Source: Paracoccus onubensis (GTDB taxonomy: Bacteria; Pseudomonadota; Alphaproteobacteria; Rhodobacterales; Rhodobacteraceae). Taken from it: a stretch of 64,000 nt of DNA. The position numbers and the translations under genes were made by a program. Shown one piece after another: positions 8,625-16,944 of the stretch. The notes beneath the pieces were generated by a model. It was given only the letters and a program-made list of their open reading frames with translations. It was not told where the DNA came from and made no database searches. The stretch spans positions 124,001-188,000 of the forward strand of contig NZ_QZCG01000001.1 in the NCBI RefSeq assembly GCF_003591515.1, in the 5' to 3' direction. Positions within the stretch are counted from its first letter, which is position 1; each line of letters starts with the position of its first letter.

Positions 8625-9902
8625 ATGGATCAGAAAAGCCAGGATTATCCGCTGTCCGAAGTGCCGCAAGCGGCCCGCAAGAGCTTTGGATCGCTTGCTG
8701 TCGTACTGCTGGGGTTCACCTTTTTCACCGCGACGATGTTCGCGGGCGGTCAGATCGGCACGGCCTTTCCGCTATGGCCGGATCTGGTGGCGATCATCGT
8801 GACCGGCAACCTGCTTCTGGGCGCCTATGTCGCGGTGCTGGGGATGATCGGCGCGCGCACCGGGCTGAACACGGCGCTGCTCAGCCGTTTCAGCTTTGGC
8901 CGGATCGGGGCGAAGCTGCCCGATCTGCTGTTGGGGTTCACGCAGATCGGATGGTATGGCTGGGGCACGGCGACCATGGCCGTCGTGCTGCTGCGATTGA
9001 TCGGGATCGATGCCGAGACTCATTCGGTTCTCGCTTACGCATTGATGATCCTTTTCGGCTTCGCCTTCTGCTGGACGGCCTATATCGGCTATCGCGGACT
9101 CGAGCTTCTGTCGATCGTCTCGGTGCCGCTGATGGTCCTGCTTCTGGCGGTATCGCTGTGGATCGCGGTCCAAGATGGCGCGGGCGGTGAGGGGCTGATG
9201 GCGATCCAGCCCGGCCATGCGCTTGGCATCGGCACCGCCATCACCATGGTTTTCGGCACTTTCGTGTCAGGTGGCACGCAGGCTACAAACTGGACCCGCT
9301 TCGCAGCCAGCCCGCGTCAGGCCGTCTGGGCTTCTTTGGTGGCTTTCTTCATCGGTAACGGGCTGATGATCACGACCGGAGCAATCGGGGCGCTGGTCTA
9401 TCAGCAGCCCGATATTGTCGATGTGCTGGTGATTCAGGGGCTGACGGTGCTGGGAATCCTCATGCTGTTCCTGAATCTGTGGACCACGCAGGACAACACC
9501 ATCTATAACTTTTCGGCTGTGGGCTGCACGGGCTTCGCCACCGACAAGCGGCGGATGGTCACGGTCATCGGTGCGGCGATCGGAACGGTTCTGGCGCTTC
9601 TCAGGATCGATCTGTATCTGATCCCGTTCCTGTTGCTTCTGGGCACCTTCATTCCGCCCATCGGCGGGGTCATCATGGCCGATTATCTGGTCAAGCGCCG
9701 CGGGTCCTATCCGCCAATCGCTTCGGCCGATCTGCCGGATTTCAACAAGGCGGGTCTGGCAGGCTATGTGGTCGGGTGTCTTGCGGCCTATTTCAGCCCG
9801 GGTATCCCGCCACTCATCGGCATTATCGTTGCAATCCTGACCTATGTGATGGTCGATCGGGTGCTGTCGGAACGGGATAAGCCGGCGGCCGGCTCGCCCT
9901 GA
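8625..9902 (+). CDS. codB: NCS1-family cytosine permease, CodB-like
   Basis: A 425-residue, about 12-helix membrane protein. VPQAARKSFGSLAVVLLG near the N-terminus, then FTFFTATMFAGGQIGTAF, GARTGLNTALLSRFSFG and the C-terminal IPPIGGVIMADYLVKRR match CodB region by region. It should import cytosine by proton or sodium symport. The upstream TTG at 8610 is also in frame, but GAGGG placed eight bases before the ATG at 8625 favours this start. The gene is 12 bases after the deaminase and so forms a two-gene cytosine salvage operon. Confidence 0.88.
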   Translation: MDQKSQDYPLSEVPQAARKSFGSLAVVLLGFTFFTATMFAGGQIGTAFPLWPDLVAIIVTGNLLLGAYVAVLGMIGARTGLNTALLSRFSFGRIGAKLPDLLLGFTQIGWYGWGTATMAVVLLRLIGIDAETHSVLAYALMILFGFAFCWTAYIGYRGLELLSIVSVPLMVLLLAVSLWIAVQDGAGGEGLMAIQPGHALGIGTAITMVFGTFVSGGTQATNWTRFAASPRQAVWASLVAFFIGNGLMITTGAIGALVYQQPDIVDVLVIQGLTVLGILMLFLNLWTTQDNTIYNFSAVGCTGFATDKRRMVTVIGAAIGTVLALLRIDLYLIPFLLLLGTFIPPIGGVIMADYLVKRRGSYPPIASADLPDFNKAGLAGYVVGCLAAYFSPGIPPLIGIIVAILTYVMVDRVLSERDKPAAGSP

Positions 9903-9938
9903 AGATATATAACGGACAAGGATTGATCCGTTCGTTGC

Positions 9939-9964
9939 ATCCGGCCTGTTTCCAGGGGCCGGAT
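9939..9964 (+). terminator. Hairpin after codB
   Basis: ATCCGGCC and GGCCGGAT form an 8-bp stem around a ten-base loop 37 bases after the codB stop. No T run follows, so it is a weak intrinsic terminator or an RNA-stabilising stem. Confidence 0.4.
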
Positions 9965-10084
9965 TGCGGTGCCGGTACAGGTCGCGGCCCTGTGTTCACG
10001 AAAGGGTCATGCGGTTGTCGGGAACCGGCAGGTATACCGCTCGTTGTTCATCACAGCACAGAACATAGCTTGTGAGGAATGCAG

Positions 10085-12370
10085 ATGCGCCGGATCGTTC
10101 ATAATACAACCGCCATCGTCGCGTGCTTATCGCTTATGGCGCCCCATATCGCGATGGCTCAAACCAATATCCCCGAGGCTGCAGCGCAAAAGGATGCCGA
10201 CAAGTTGCCGGCCAACGCCGATGTGCTTGCTCAGGCCGAAGCGGAGCCTGTGCCACCGGCAGAGGCAGAACCAGTCGCCCCGGCGGAGGCCGAGGCTGAA
10301 GCACCGGCTGAAGCAGAGACAGCCGTACCGGTAGAGCCGGAGGCCGAAGCGCCGGCAGAGGCAGAAACAGCTGCCCCGGCAGAGGCTGAGGCCGAAGCGC
10401 CGGCTGAAGCAGAAACAGCCGCTCCGGCAGAGGCTGAGGCCGAAGCGCCGGCTGAAGCCGAGACAGCCGCTCCGGTAGAGGCAGAGGCCGAAGCGCCGAC
10501 GGAAGCCGAGACAGCCGCCCCGGCAGAGGCTGAGGCCGAAGCACCGGCGGAAGCAGAAACAGCCGCCCCGGCAGAGGCTGAGGCTGAAGCACCGGCGGAA
10601 GCCGAGACCGCCGCCCCGGCAGAGGCTGAGGCTGAAGCACCGGCGGAAGCCGAGACCGCCGCCCCGGTAGAGGCTGAGGCTGAAGCACCGGCGGAAGCCG
10701 AGACCGCCGCCCCGGTAGAGGCTGAGGCTGAAGCGCCGGCTGAAGCAGAAACAGCCGCTCCGGCAGAGGCTGAGGCCGAAGCACCGGCTGAAGCAGAGAC
10801 AGCCGCTCCGGCAGAGGCTGAGGCCGAAGCACCGGCTGAAGCAGAAGCAACTGCCCCGGCAGAGGCTGAGGCTGAAGCACCGGCGGAAGCAGAGTCAACC
10901 GCTCCGGCAGAGGCTGAGACGACCGAACCGACAGCGGCTGAGGCCGAAGCGCCGGATAATGCCGCGTCCGAGGATAAGGACGCCCTTGCCAAAGCTCTCG
11001 CCGAGAAAGAAAAAGCATCGGAAGGGGAAGCTCAACCGGACGACGCTGCCGCCTCTGAGGACCCCGCATCCTCGGGCGAGGATGACCTCGCCGATGCCTT
11101 GGCCGAACAGGAGAAAAAGGCTGAGGAATCCGGGCAGGAGGACAGTTCGCAGCAACCGGCTGATGCCGAAGGCGAGGCGAAGCCCGATGACACAGCCTCC
11201 GATGACGCAGCCTCCGGTGACAAGGCCGCCGGTGACACAACCGCCGAGGGCGGCAGCGAAACCGAGGCCGCCAAAGAGGCCGCGACTGAAACCGAAATTC
11301 CCGAGCTTTCCGCCCTGACTTCCGAAGAGGGCGAGGGCGAAGTGACCGAAGAGGAAGTGACCGAAGAGAATAGTCGTTCCTCGTCGGAAGATTTCGGAAC
11401 CAGTCTGAGTGACGCCTTGTCCGGTCTTGCCGGTCAGGAAGAGCAGCAGTCGGATGATGACAGCAAAGACAACGACAAGAGTGATCTGACCAAGGCCGTG
11501 CTTCTGGGGCTTGGCGGGCTCGCTGTCGGTTCGATGCTGAGCAATAACCGCGAAGTCGAACTCAGCACGCCAGATCGGCTTGTCGTAACGCGTGCGGATG
11601 GCAGCCGGGAAGTGATCAAGGATGAGACCGTATTGCTGCGGCAGCCGGGTTCGACCGTTGCGACGGAGAATTTCGACGACGGCTCGTCGCGGACGACGGT
11701 GACACGTGCGGATGGCAGCAAGGTCGTGACGATCCGCGACGCCAATCTGCGGGTTCTGCGCCGTACCCTGATCACCGCGGATGGCGGCTCGATGCAACTG
11801 ATCGACGATACCACAAGCGCCGAGCCGGTTGATATCGCGAGCCTTCCGGCCCCGGCCGAGCCCGTCGAAACGTCGGGTGGTTCCCTGAGCGAGGAGGAAT
11901 TGCGTGCCGCATTGCTTCGGGAAGTCGATGCCGGACGTTATTTCACCCTTGGCCAGATCCGGAATATTCCGGAAGTGCGCGCCCTGGTGGCTCCGATCAA
12001 TATCGACGCGATCACGTTCGATACCGGTTCGGCAGCGATCAAATCCGATCAGGCCGAGCAATTGTCGACGCTTGGCAAGGTCATCCAGCAGACTATTCAG
12101 GAAAACCCGCGCGAGATCTTCCTGATCGAGGGTCATACCGACTCGGTCGGAGACGCGGCAATGAACCTTGCCCTGTCCGACCGGCGGGCTGAATCGGTCG
12201 CGCTTGCGCTAACCGAGTATTTCGACGTACCGCCCGAGAACCTTGTCACGCAAGGTTATGGCGAGCAGTTCCCGAAAGTGAGCGCCGAGGGCGATCTTCG
12301 CGAAAATCGCCGGGCTTCGGTGCGCCGTATTACGGATTTGCTGCAAACGGCATCGACCGAATCCGAATAG
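10085..12370 (+). CDS. OmpA-family protein with long Ala/Glu/Pro repeat region
   Basis: About 761 residues. The signal peptide ends near AHPHIAMA-Q (MAPHIAMAQ), followed by a low-complexity, acidic region rich in A, E and P (residues about 30-310) built from a 16-residue unit, then an acidic D/S/E-rich linker, a conserved middle domain (TPDRLVVTRADGSREV and a second ADGSKVV), and a C-terminal OmpA/MotB peptidoglycan-binding domain (FDTGSAAIKSDQ, EGHTDSVGD, LSDRRAESV, GYGEQFP, ENRRASVRR). It probably anchors the envelope to peptidoglycan, with the repeat acting as a periplasmic spacer. An ATG at 10079 is in frame, but AGG sits seven bases before 10085, which fits better. The gene stands alone and ends in a strong terminator. 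Confidence 0.88.
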   Translation: MRRIVHNTTAIVACLSLMAPHIAMAQTNIPEAAAQKDADKLPANADVLAQAEAEPVPPAEAEPVAPAEAEAEAPAEAETAVPVEPEAEAPAEAETAAPAEAEAEAPAEAETAAPAEAEAEAPAEAETAAPVEAEAEAPTEAETAAPAEAEAEAPAEAETAAPAEAEAEAPAEAETAAPAEAEAEAPAEAETAAPVEAEAEAPAEAETAAPVEAEAEAPAEAETAAPAEAEAEAPAEAETAAPAEAEAEAPAEAEATAPAEAEAEAPAEAESTAPAEAETTEPTAAEAEAPDNAASEDKDALAKALAEKEKASEGEAQPDDAAASEDPASSGEDDLADALAEQEKKAEESGQEDSSQQPADAEGEAKPDDTASDDAASGDKAAGDTTAEGGSETEAAKEAATETEIPELSALTSEEGEGEVTEEEVTEENSRSSSEDFGTSLSDALSGLAGQEEQQSDDDSKDNDKSDLTKAVLLGLGGLAVGSMLSNNREVELSTPDRLVVTRADGSREVIKDETVLLRQPGSTVATENFDDGSSRTTVTRADGSKVVTIRDANLRVLRRTLITADGGSMQLIDDTTSAEPVDIASLPAPAEPVETSGGSLSEEELRAALLREVDAGRYFTLGQIRNIPEVRALVAPINIDAITFDTGSAAIKSDQAEQLSTLGKVIQQTIQENPREIFLIEGHTDSVGDAAMNLALSDRRAESVALALTEYFDVPPENLVTQGYGEQFPKVSAEGDLRENRRASVRRITDLLQTASTESE
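10289..10912 (+). repeat. 13 tandem copies of a 48-bp coding repeat
   Basis: Thirteen consecutive 48-bp units each encode a variant of AEAEAPAEAETAAPAE. Units differ mainly at silent sites and at a few positions (V for A near the end, T for A in unit 5, altered last two units), so they look like repeated slippage or unequal exchange within one reading frame. Because 48 is a multiple of three, copy number change keeps the frame and alters only the spacer length. Confidence 0.9.
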
Positions 12371-12420
12371 GTCGCTACCCATCATAAATAGCCGGCAAGG
12401 TAACAGCTGCCGCTTCCCGA

Positions 12421-12454
12421 ACTGCCCGACGCTTTTCAAGTGTCGGGCAGTTTT
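12421..12454 (+). terminator. Strong intrinsic terminator between convergent genes
   Basis: ACTGCCCGAC pairs with GTCGGGCAGT across an eleven-base loop and is followed by TTTT, 51 bases after the OmpA-family gene stop. It ends at the 3' end of the convergent HPP gene, which it may also serve. Confidence 0.85.
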
Positions 12455-13608
12455 CATGCGCGCTGCACGCTTTGATGCGCCAGTGCGGCGATAATATCCG
12501 TTCGGGTGACGATGCCGACAATGCGCGTCCCGTCGAGAACCGGCACCGCATCGCAATGCCCGTCGGACATAAGCGGCAAAAGCGCGGAAACCGGCGTTTC
12601 GGGGGCGGCCCGGGGAATCCGGACATCCATGACATCCCGTGCGCGTGCCCCCGAACCATGGCCGATCAATCGCCCCATTGCCGAAAGAAATCCGCCGACA
12701 CGGCGCTGGGCGCGTTCATCCGCGTGACGGATCAGGTGAAGCTGGAAGATCACGCCGTGAAACTCATTCCCATCGCCAACGACCGGCAGAGAGGTGAAGG
12801 CGTGGCGGCGGAAAAGCTCGGCAACCTCGAATAGCGGCGCGTCCGGGCCAACGGTTATCAGGTCGCGCGACATGATATCGGCCGCGGTCGAGCCGGTCCC
12901 GCGATGCGAGGCGATGACCATTTCCGCCGCGCCGATCAGCCGGGCAAGGTCCGCCACGCCCAGGTTCATCGTCTGGTTATACCGTTCGAGTATGCTGACA
13001 AGTTCGTTTTCGTTCAGACCGATCCGTTTCAGCGGATTCAGATCCCCGGTGCCGTGAGGATTTTTTTCCTCGAACTGACGGAAAGGATATCGCCGGCCGG
13101 TGATGCGCGCATAGATGACCGCGATCAGGATCAGGGCCAGGGTGCCGCAGGCCACCGGAGCGAAAGCAAAGCTCCATCCAAGTTCCAGCGTTGCATCGGG
13201 GTTCAAGGCCGCTGTCATGGCCACGGCGCCACCCGGAGGGTGAAGCGCGCGGATCAGGATCATGGCGGTAATCGCGGCGCCGACGGCAACGGCAACGCGC
13301 AGGACAGGATCCGGGATCAGCATGCAGGCGGCAATCCCCATCAGGGCAGAGGCCAGATTCCCCATGATCGCGGACCAGGGCTGGGCCAACGGGCTGTTGG
13401 GCGCCGCGAAAACCAGAACCGACGTGGCTCCGAAAGGTGCGATCAGATAAAGGCCCAGACGGTCATCGACCGATGGCGCAAGCAGGAACAGCCCGGCCAT
13501 CAGCAGGCCCAGCAATGCGCCCAGCCCCGCCCTGACCGCCTCTTTCGGCGAGGCATGGGGGACGGCCGGGCCGACCGATCGCAGAAAATGGGTCATGGGT
13601 GTCGGCAT
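12454..13608 (-). CDS. HPP-family membrane protein with two CBS domains
   Basis: A 384-residue protein. The N-terminal half has about five membrane helices with the family hallmark RALHPPGGAVA near residue 125 and IAPFGATSVLVFAAP. The C-terminal half carries paired CBS motifs (IMSRDLITVGPDAPLFEVAELFRRHAFTSLPVV and DVMDVRIPRAAPETPV to the final IVGIVTRTDIIAAL), expected to bind an adenine nucleotide. HPP proteins have been linked to nitrite transport in chloroplasts and cyanobacteria; the bacterial HPP-CBS fusions are poorly studied. AGGG lies eight bases before the ATG. It is monocistronic and unrelated in theme to its neighbours. Confidence 0.88.
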   Translation of the reverse strand: MPTPMTHFLRSVGPAVPHASPKEAVRAGLGALLGLLMAGLFLLAPSVDDRLGLYLIAPFGATSVLVFAAPNSPLAQPWSAIMGNLASALMGIAACMLIPDPVLRVAVAVGAAITAMILIRALHPPGGAVAMTAALNPDATLELGWSFAFAPVACGTLALILIAVIYARITGRRYPFRQFEEKNPHGTGDLNPLKRIGLNENELVSILERYNQTMNLGVADLARLIGAAEMVIASHRGTGSTAADIMSRDLITVGPDAPLFEVAELFRRHAFTSLPVVGDGNEFHGVIFQLHLIRHADERAQRRVGGFLSAMGRLIGHGSGARARDVMDVRIPRAAPETPVSALLPLMSDGHCDAVPVLDGTRIVGIVTRTDIIAALAHQSVQRA

Positions 13609-13801
13609 CCGGGCGTCCCTGAATTACAGCGCCGTGTGGCTACTCCCGGTGATCGCGAGATGCAATTCCACAAACAGCCGGGCACAGATAAAGTCGGAGA
13701 TGCAGGGCGGATTTCGAATGCCGGATTTTGCCAGCCGCCCTGTCGTGCTCGAAAGATGCGGCCGTCACGCCCGGCGCTTTCCGGCTATCGCGCTCACATG
13801 T

Positions 13802-13830
13802 AAAAACGCGGACCTTTTCAGATCCGCGTT
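13802..13830 (-). terminator. Intrinsic terminator of the beta-barrel gene
   Basis: On the minus strand AACGCGGA pairs with TCCGCGTT around a ten-base loop and continues into TTTTT. It begins 26 bases after the stop of the outer membrane protein gene. Confidence 0.8.
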
Positions 13831-13855
13831 CGCACTCGGGAAAGACAGGTTTGGC

Positions 13856-14446
13856 TCAGAAGCGGAAGGTTCCGCGGACCTGCGCCAGTTCGGTGTCAAG
13901 GTCGGTGCCGCCGATATCATCCACATCCGAGAAATCGTTGCGGGTGTATTCGAAGCCGACCGAGAAGCGGTCATGCACGAGATAATCGACGCCGAGACCA
14001 TAAGTGACGCCGGTTTCAGAGATATCAATATTCCCGCCATCGACTGAAACTTTGGCGACGCCCAATGCCAGATAGGGCTGGATTTTGCCAAAGTCGTAAC
14101 CGGCGCGGCCGCGAAGGCGGATCAGGTCGCCGTCGACATCGACATCATCGAGCTCGACCTTGTTGTAATCGAGTTCACCGCCAAGCACATATTTGCCGAA
14201 ATCATGCAGATAACCGGCATGGACGCCATAGCCGTCAAAATCGGCATCACCATTTGCGCCGGAAACTTCGGCATCGCCCTTGCCATATTGCAGACCGGCA
14301 TAGAAACCCGTCCAATCGGTTCCGGCTTCCACAGGCGCGACGGGCGCAACCACCGGGGCGGGCTCGACAACCGGCGCGACATAACCGCCGGCAAAGGCGC
14401 CCGTTGCGGCAAGCGATGCGGCGAGAGACAATATAACAGTTTTCAT
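13856..14446 (-). CDS. Small outer membrane beta-barrel protein
   Basis: A 196-residue porin-like protein. It has a signal peptide (MKTVILSLAASLAATGAFA), a short proline/valine-rich segment, DWTGFYAGLQYG opening the barrel, alternating strands (GYGVHAGYLHDFGKYVLGGE, GRAGYDFGKIQPYLALG), and the C-terminal strand AQVRGTFRF ending in Phe as recognised by the BAM complex. It fits the eight-stranded Omp25/OmpW-like 'outer membrane beta-barrel' family common in Rhodobacterales. AAGGAG precedes the ATG. A nested inverted repeat lies directly upstream in the leader. Substrate, if any, is unknown; these are often abundant structural proteins. Confidence 0.87.
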   Translation of the reverse strand: MKTVILSLAASLAATGAFAGGYVAPVVEPAPVVAPVAPVEAGTDWTGFYAGLQYGKGDAEVSGANGDADFDGYGVHAGYLHDFGKYVLGGELDYNKVELDDVDVDGDLIRLRGRAGYDFGKIQPYLALGVAKVSVDGGNIDISETGVTYGLGVDYLVHDRFSVGFEYTRNDFSDVDDIGGTDLDTELAQVRGTFRF

Positions 14447-14462
14447 AGCTGTTCTCCTTCTT

Positions 14463-14506
14463 GTTCTGGGATAGAGCTAGGGTTGCAGAATCTGCAATTC
14501 CAGAAC
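14463..14506 (-). promoter_or_regulatory. Nested inverted repeats in the beta-barrel gene leader
   Basis: An outer pair, GTTCTGG at 14463-14469 and CCAGAAC at 14500-14506, encloses a 15-base palindrome TTGCAGA-A-TCTGCAA at 14483-14497. The element ends 17 bases before the ATG. It could be an operator or a stable 5' stem that protects the mRNA. Confidence 0.4.
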
Positions 14507-14625
14507 GCCGACAAGATGGATATGCCGGGATGTGGCATAAATGATACGATACGTAACATACGCGTTACACTTCGGAACATTTGCTTGATCGGCCTTGAAT
14601 TCGTGAGGGTGAGCTCTTCCGAAAA

Positions 14626-15648
14626 TCAGCCGGCGGGGGCTGTCGGCGGGATTGACGCGGGGCCGGTCGATCCACGTTCGACAATGCGGCAGGCCAGTTC
14701 CACGCGGCGGGGTGGCAGGCCGGGTCCGGAGATGATTTCGCCCAGAAGATCGAGGGCAAGGCTGCCGATGGTGCGCATCGGGATCTCGACCGCAGAAAGC
14801 GGCGGAGTCTGCAGATCGCATTGCGGCAGCCCGTCGAAGCCGAGTACGCTCACCTCGCCCGGAACATCGATGCCTGCCCTGGCCAGGGCAAGAAGCGCGC
14901 CGACGGCAAGGCTGTCTCCGGCCGCGAGGATTGCCGTGAAATCCCGGGGGGCTTCGGTCAGGCGGCGTGTCACTGCGGCGGCGGCGGCATCGGGCAACCA
15001 GTCATCGACTTCAACGACCAGCGAAGGTTCAGGAACGATCCCTTCGGCCATCAGCCGGTCCGCCCAGCCTTCGCGGCGGCGTTCGATGGTGCGGCGGCCG
15101 GGGCGGGTCAGAAACAGGATGCGCCGGTGCCCGTGCCGAAGCAGCAGCTCGGTCGCCCGCGCCGCGGCGGTGCGGTTGCAAGGCGCGACCGAGGATAACC
15201 GCATCATCGGGTCGTCGGCATTGACAAGCACGACCGGCCGGTCGAGCGCAGCCGCCTCGGCAATCACGGCATCGCTTTCGGGCGTCAGCAGCACATAGCC
15301 CGCCGCATCCTCGTCTGCCGCGAGATTCGCGGCCAGCGGTTCCGTGGCGGTGCGGGTTTCGAGGGTCATCCCCAAAGCCGCCGCGCGGTCGCGCATACCG
15401 TCAAGAACATGCAGCGTGAACTGGCTTCGGGCGTAATCGACCATGGCCGCCTGGCTTGCCACAAGGATCGCCTTGCGCCCTGCCACCGCTGACGGCATCG
15501 CATATCCCAGCAGCGCCGCCGCGTCGCGGATGCGGCGGCGCAGTTCGGGCCGCACGCCGGGACGATCGGCAAGGACGCGGCTCACCGTCGCGACCGAGAC
15601 GCCGCAGCGTTCCGCCAGATCCTCCATCCTGATGCGCCGCCGTTCCAT
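14626..15648 (-). CDS. LacI-family transcriptional regulator
   Basis: About 340 residues. The N-terminal helix-turn-helix reads MEDLAERCGVSVATVSRVLADRPGV with the hinge-helix region after it, and the remainder is a periplasmic-binding-protein-like effector domain (VLVNADDPMM, HGHRRILFLTRPGR, ILAAGDSLAVGALLALARAGI, VSVLGFDGLPQCDL). It is divergent from the GH105-ABC operon and is therefore its likely sugar-responsive repressor. A TTG 27 bases upstream is also open; the ATG at 15648 is preferred because it starts just before the conserved HTH. A 14-bp inverted repeat suited to a LacI protein lies in the intergenic region. Confidence 0.88.
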   Translation of the reverse strand: MERRRIRMEDLAERCGVSVATVSRVLADRPGVRPELRRRIRDAAALLGYAMPSAVAGRKAILVASQAAMVDYARSQFTLHVLDGMRDRAAALGMTLETRTATEPLAANLAADEDAAGYVLLTPESDAVIAEAAALDRPVVLVNADDPMMRLSSVAPCNRTAAARATELLLRHGHRRILFLTRPGRRTIERRREGWADRLMAEGIVPEPSLVVEVDDWLPDAAAAAVTRRLTEAPRDFTAILAAGDSLAVGALLALARAGIDVPGEVSVLGFDGLPQCDLQTPPLSAVEIPMRTIGSLALDLLGEIISGPGLPPRRVELACRIVERGSTGPASIPPTAPAG

Positions 15649-15694
15649 GACCAGCTTTCTTGATGCCCGGACCAAGACTGCAAAAAATTTACAT

Positions 15695-15708
15695 ATTGTG
15701 CAAACAAT
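15695..15708. promoter_or_regulatory. Candidate LacI operator
   Basis: ATTGT and ACAAT flank GCAA in an AT-rich tract between the divergent regulator and GH105 gene, 38 bases before the GH105 start. A related TGCAAAAAATTT lies a few bases away. Central C-A/G-C dyads of this type are typical of LacI-family sites. Confidence 0.5.
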
Positions 15709-15745
15709 TTTCTGTCAGTTAACCTTGCGCCAGGGGAGGAACGTG

Positions 15746-16831
15746 ATGCGGGACGATTCGGTCGTTCGTAATGCCTTGACGCGCGTTGTCGACGGTTTGA
15801 CCGCGCTGCGCGATACCGGAAGGTTCGACGAGCCGAATCTTGACGGCACGGTCGGGGATTATATCAGCTTTCAATCCTGGGAATGGCCGCAGGGCGTCGG
15901 GCTTTATGGCCTTGCCCGGCTTTGGCGCGACACCGGAGAAGAGCGGCTGCGCGCCGTGCTGGAGGATTGGTACGCCGCACAGGAAACACGCGGGCTGCCA
16001 TCGCTCAATGTCAACACGACGGCGCCGATGCTGGCACTGACCCTGCTTTGGGACCGCACGCGCGATCCGCGATGGGAGGCGATGCTGTCCGGCTGGGCTG
16101 ACCGCGTGCTGGCCGAGATGCCGCGTACCCCGGAAGGCGGATTTCAGCACGATGTGTCCGACAAGATCAATGACGGCGAGCTTTGGGACGATACGCTGTT
16201 CATGGTGGCGCTTTTCCTTGCCGCCTATGGCGAGGCTTCGGACCGGCGCGCGCTGGTCGATGAGGCGCAGCATCAGTTTCTGGTGCATGCGCGCTATCTG
16301 GCGGATCCGGAAACCGGGCTCTGGTTCCACGGCTGGAGTTTTCCCCGGCGCAGCAATTTCGCCCGGGCCCGCTGGGCGCGGGGCAATGCGTGGATCACCG
16401 CGGGACTTGCCGATCTGCCCGAGCTTTGCCGCCTTGATCCGGCGGTCGCACGCTATCTGGACGGAGTGCTTGGCGCTCAGATGGCGGCGCTTTTGCCATT
16501 GCAGACCGCGAACGGCGCATGGCGGACCCTGCTGGACGATCCTTCATCATACGAGGAAACCTCGGCCACGGCAGGGATCGCCTATGGTCTGATGAAGGCC
16601 GCGCGTCTCGGTCGCGCATCGGATGAGGCGCGGCGGGCGGGACGCCGTGCGGTCGATTATGTGCTGAGACAGATAGATGCCGATGGTATCGTGGGCGGTG
16701 TGTCCTATGGCACCCGCATGGGCCATGATCTGCAATTCTACCGTGACATCCCGCTGCAACCCACCGGTTATGGCCAGTCGCTTGCCATCCTGTGCCTTGC
16801 AGAGGCACTTAACGATCCGGAGTTCCGATGA
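15746..16831 (+). CDS. GH105 unsaturated glycuronyl hydrolase (YteR/YesR-like)
   Basis: A 361-residue alpha6/alpha6-barrel enzyme. Motifs include GDYISFQSWEWPQGVGLYGL, then ELWDDTLFMVALFLAAYG containing the catalytic Asp, GLWFHGWSF and RARWARGNAWITAGL, all in GH105 order. Such enzymes remove the unsaturated uronic acid left by pectin, rhamnogalacturonan or related polysaccharide lyases, in the cytoplasm; there is no signal peptide here. GGGGAGGA sits six bases before the ATG. It heads an operon with a micro-ORF, a large unknown protein and a sugar ABC importer, so it acts on an imported oligosaccharide. Confidence 0.87.
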   Translation: MRDDSVVRNALTRVVDGLTALRDTGRFDEPNLDGTVGDYISFQSWEWPQGVGLYGLARLWRDTGEERLRAVLEDWYAAQETRGLPSLNVNTTAPMLALTLLWDRTRDPRWEAMLSGWADRVLAEMPRTPEGGFQHDVSDKINDGELWDDTLFMVALFLAAYGEASDRRALVDEAQHQFLVHARYLADPETGLWFHGWSFPRRSNFARARWARGNAWITAGLADLPELCRLDPAVARYLDGVLGAQMAALLPLQTANGAWRTLLDDPSSYEETSATAGIAYGLMKAARLGRASDEARRAGRRAVDYVLRQIDADGIVGGVSYGTRMGHDLQFYRDIPLQPTGYGQSLAILCLAEALNDPEFR

Positions 16832-16944
16832 TCTCAGACACCCGATATGGTCCCGCGCCACTGGCGATCGGCAGAGCGAAGGCTCCGGCAATCTGCGGCG
16901 CGCGTTTCTTTGTGAGTTCTGTTTCGGCCGGGGTTTTCGGATGA
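16828..16944 (+). CDS. 38-codon ORF bridging two genes by double ATGA overlap
   Basis: MISDTRYGPAPLAIGRAKAP begins a 38-residue peptide whose ATG overlaps the stop of the GH105 gene and whose TGA overlaps the ATG of the next gene. Both junctions are ATGA. It has no known homology and may serve mainly to carry ribosomes across the 110-base gap to a gene that lacks its own good ribosome site. Whether the peptide has a function is unknown. Confidence 0.4.
   Translation: MISDTRYGPAPLAIGRAKAPAICGARFFVSSVSAGVFG

Noticed and set aside
10289-10912. Possible CRISPR array
   Set aside because: The units are contiguous 48-bp repeats without spacers and are translated in frame.
10231-10992. A Ser/Ala-rich minus-strand frame of 253 codons
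   Set aside because: It is the complement of the 48-bp repeat array; the repeat itself keeps the frame open on both strands. The plus strand has signal peptide and OmpA domain.
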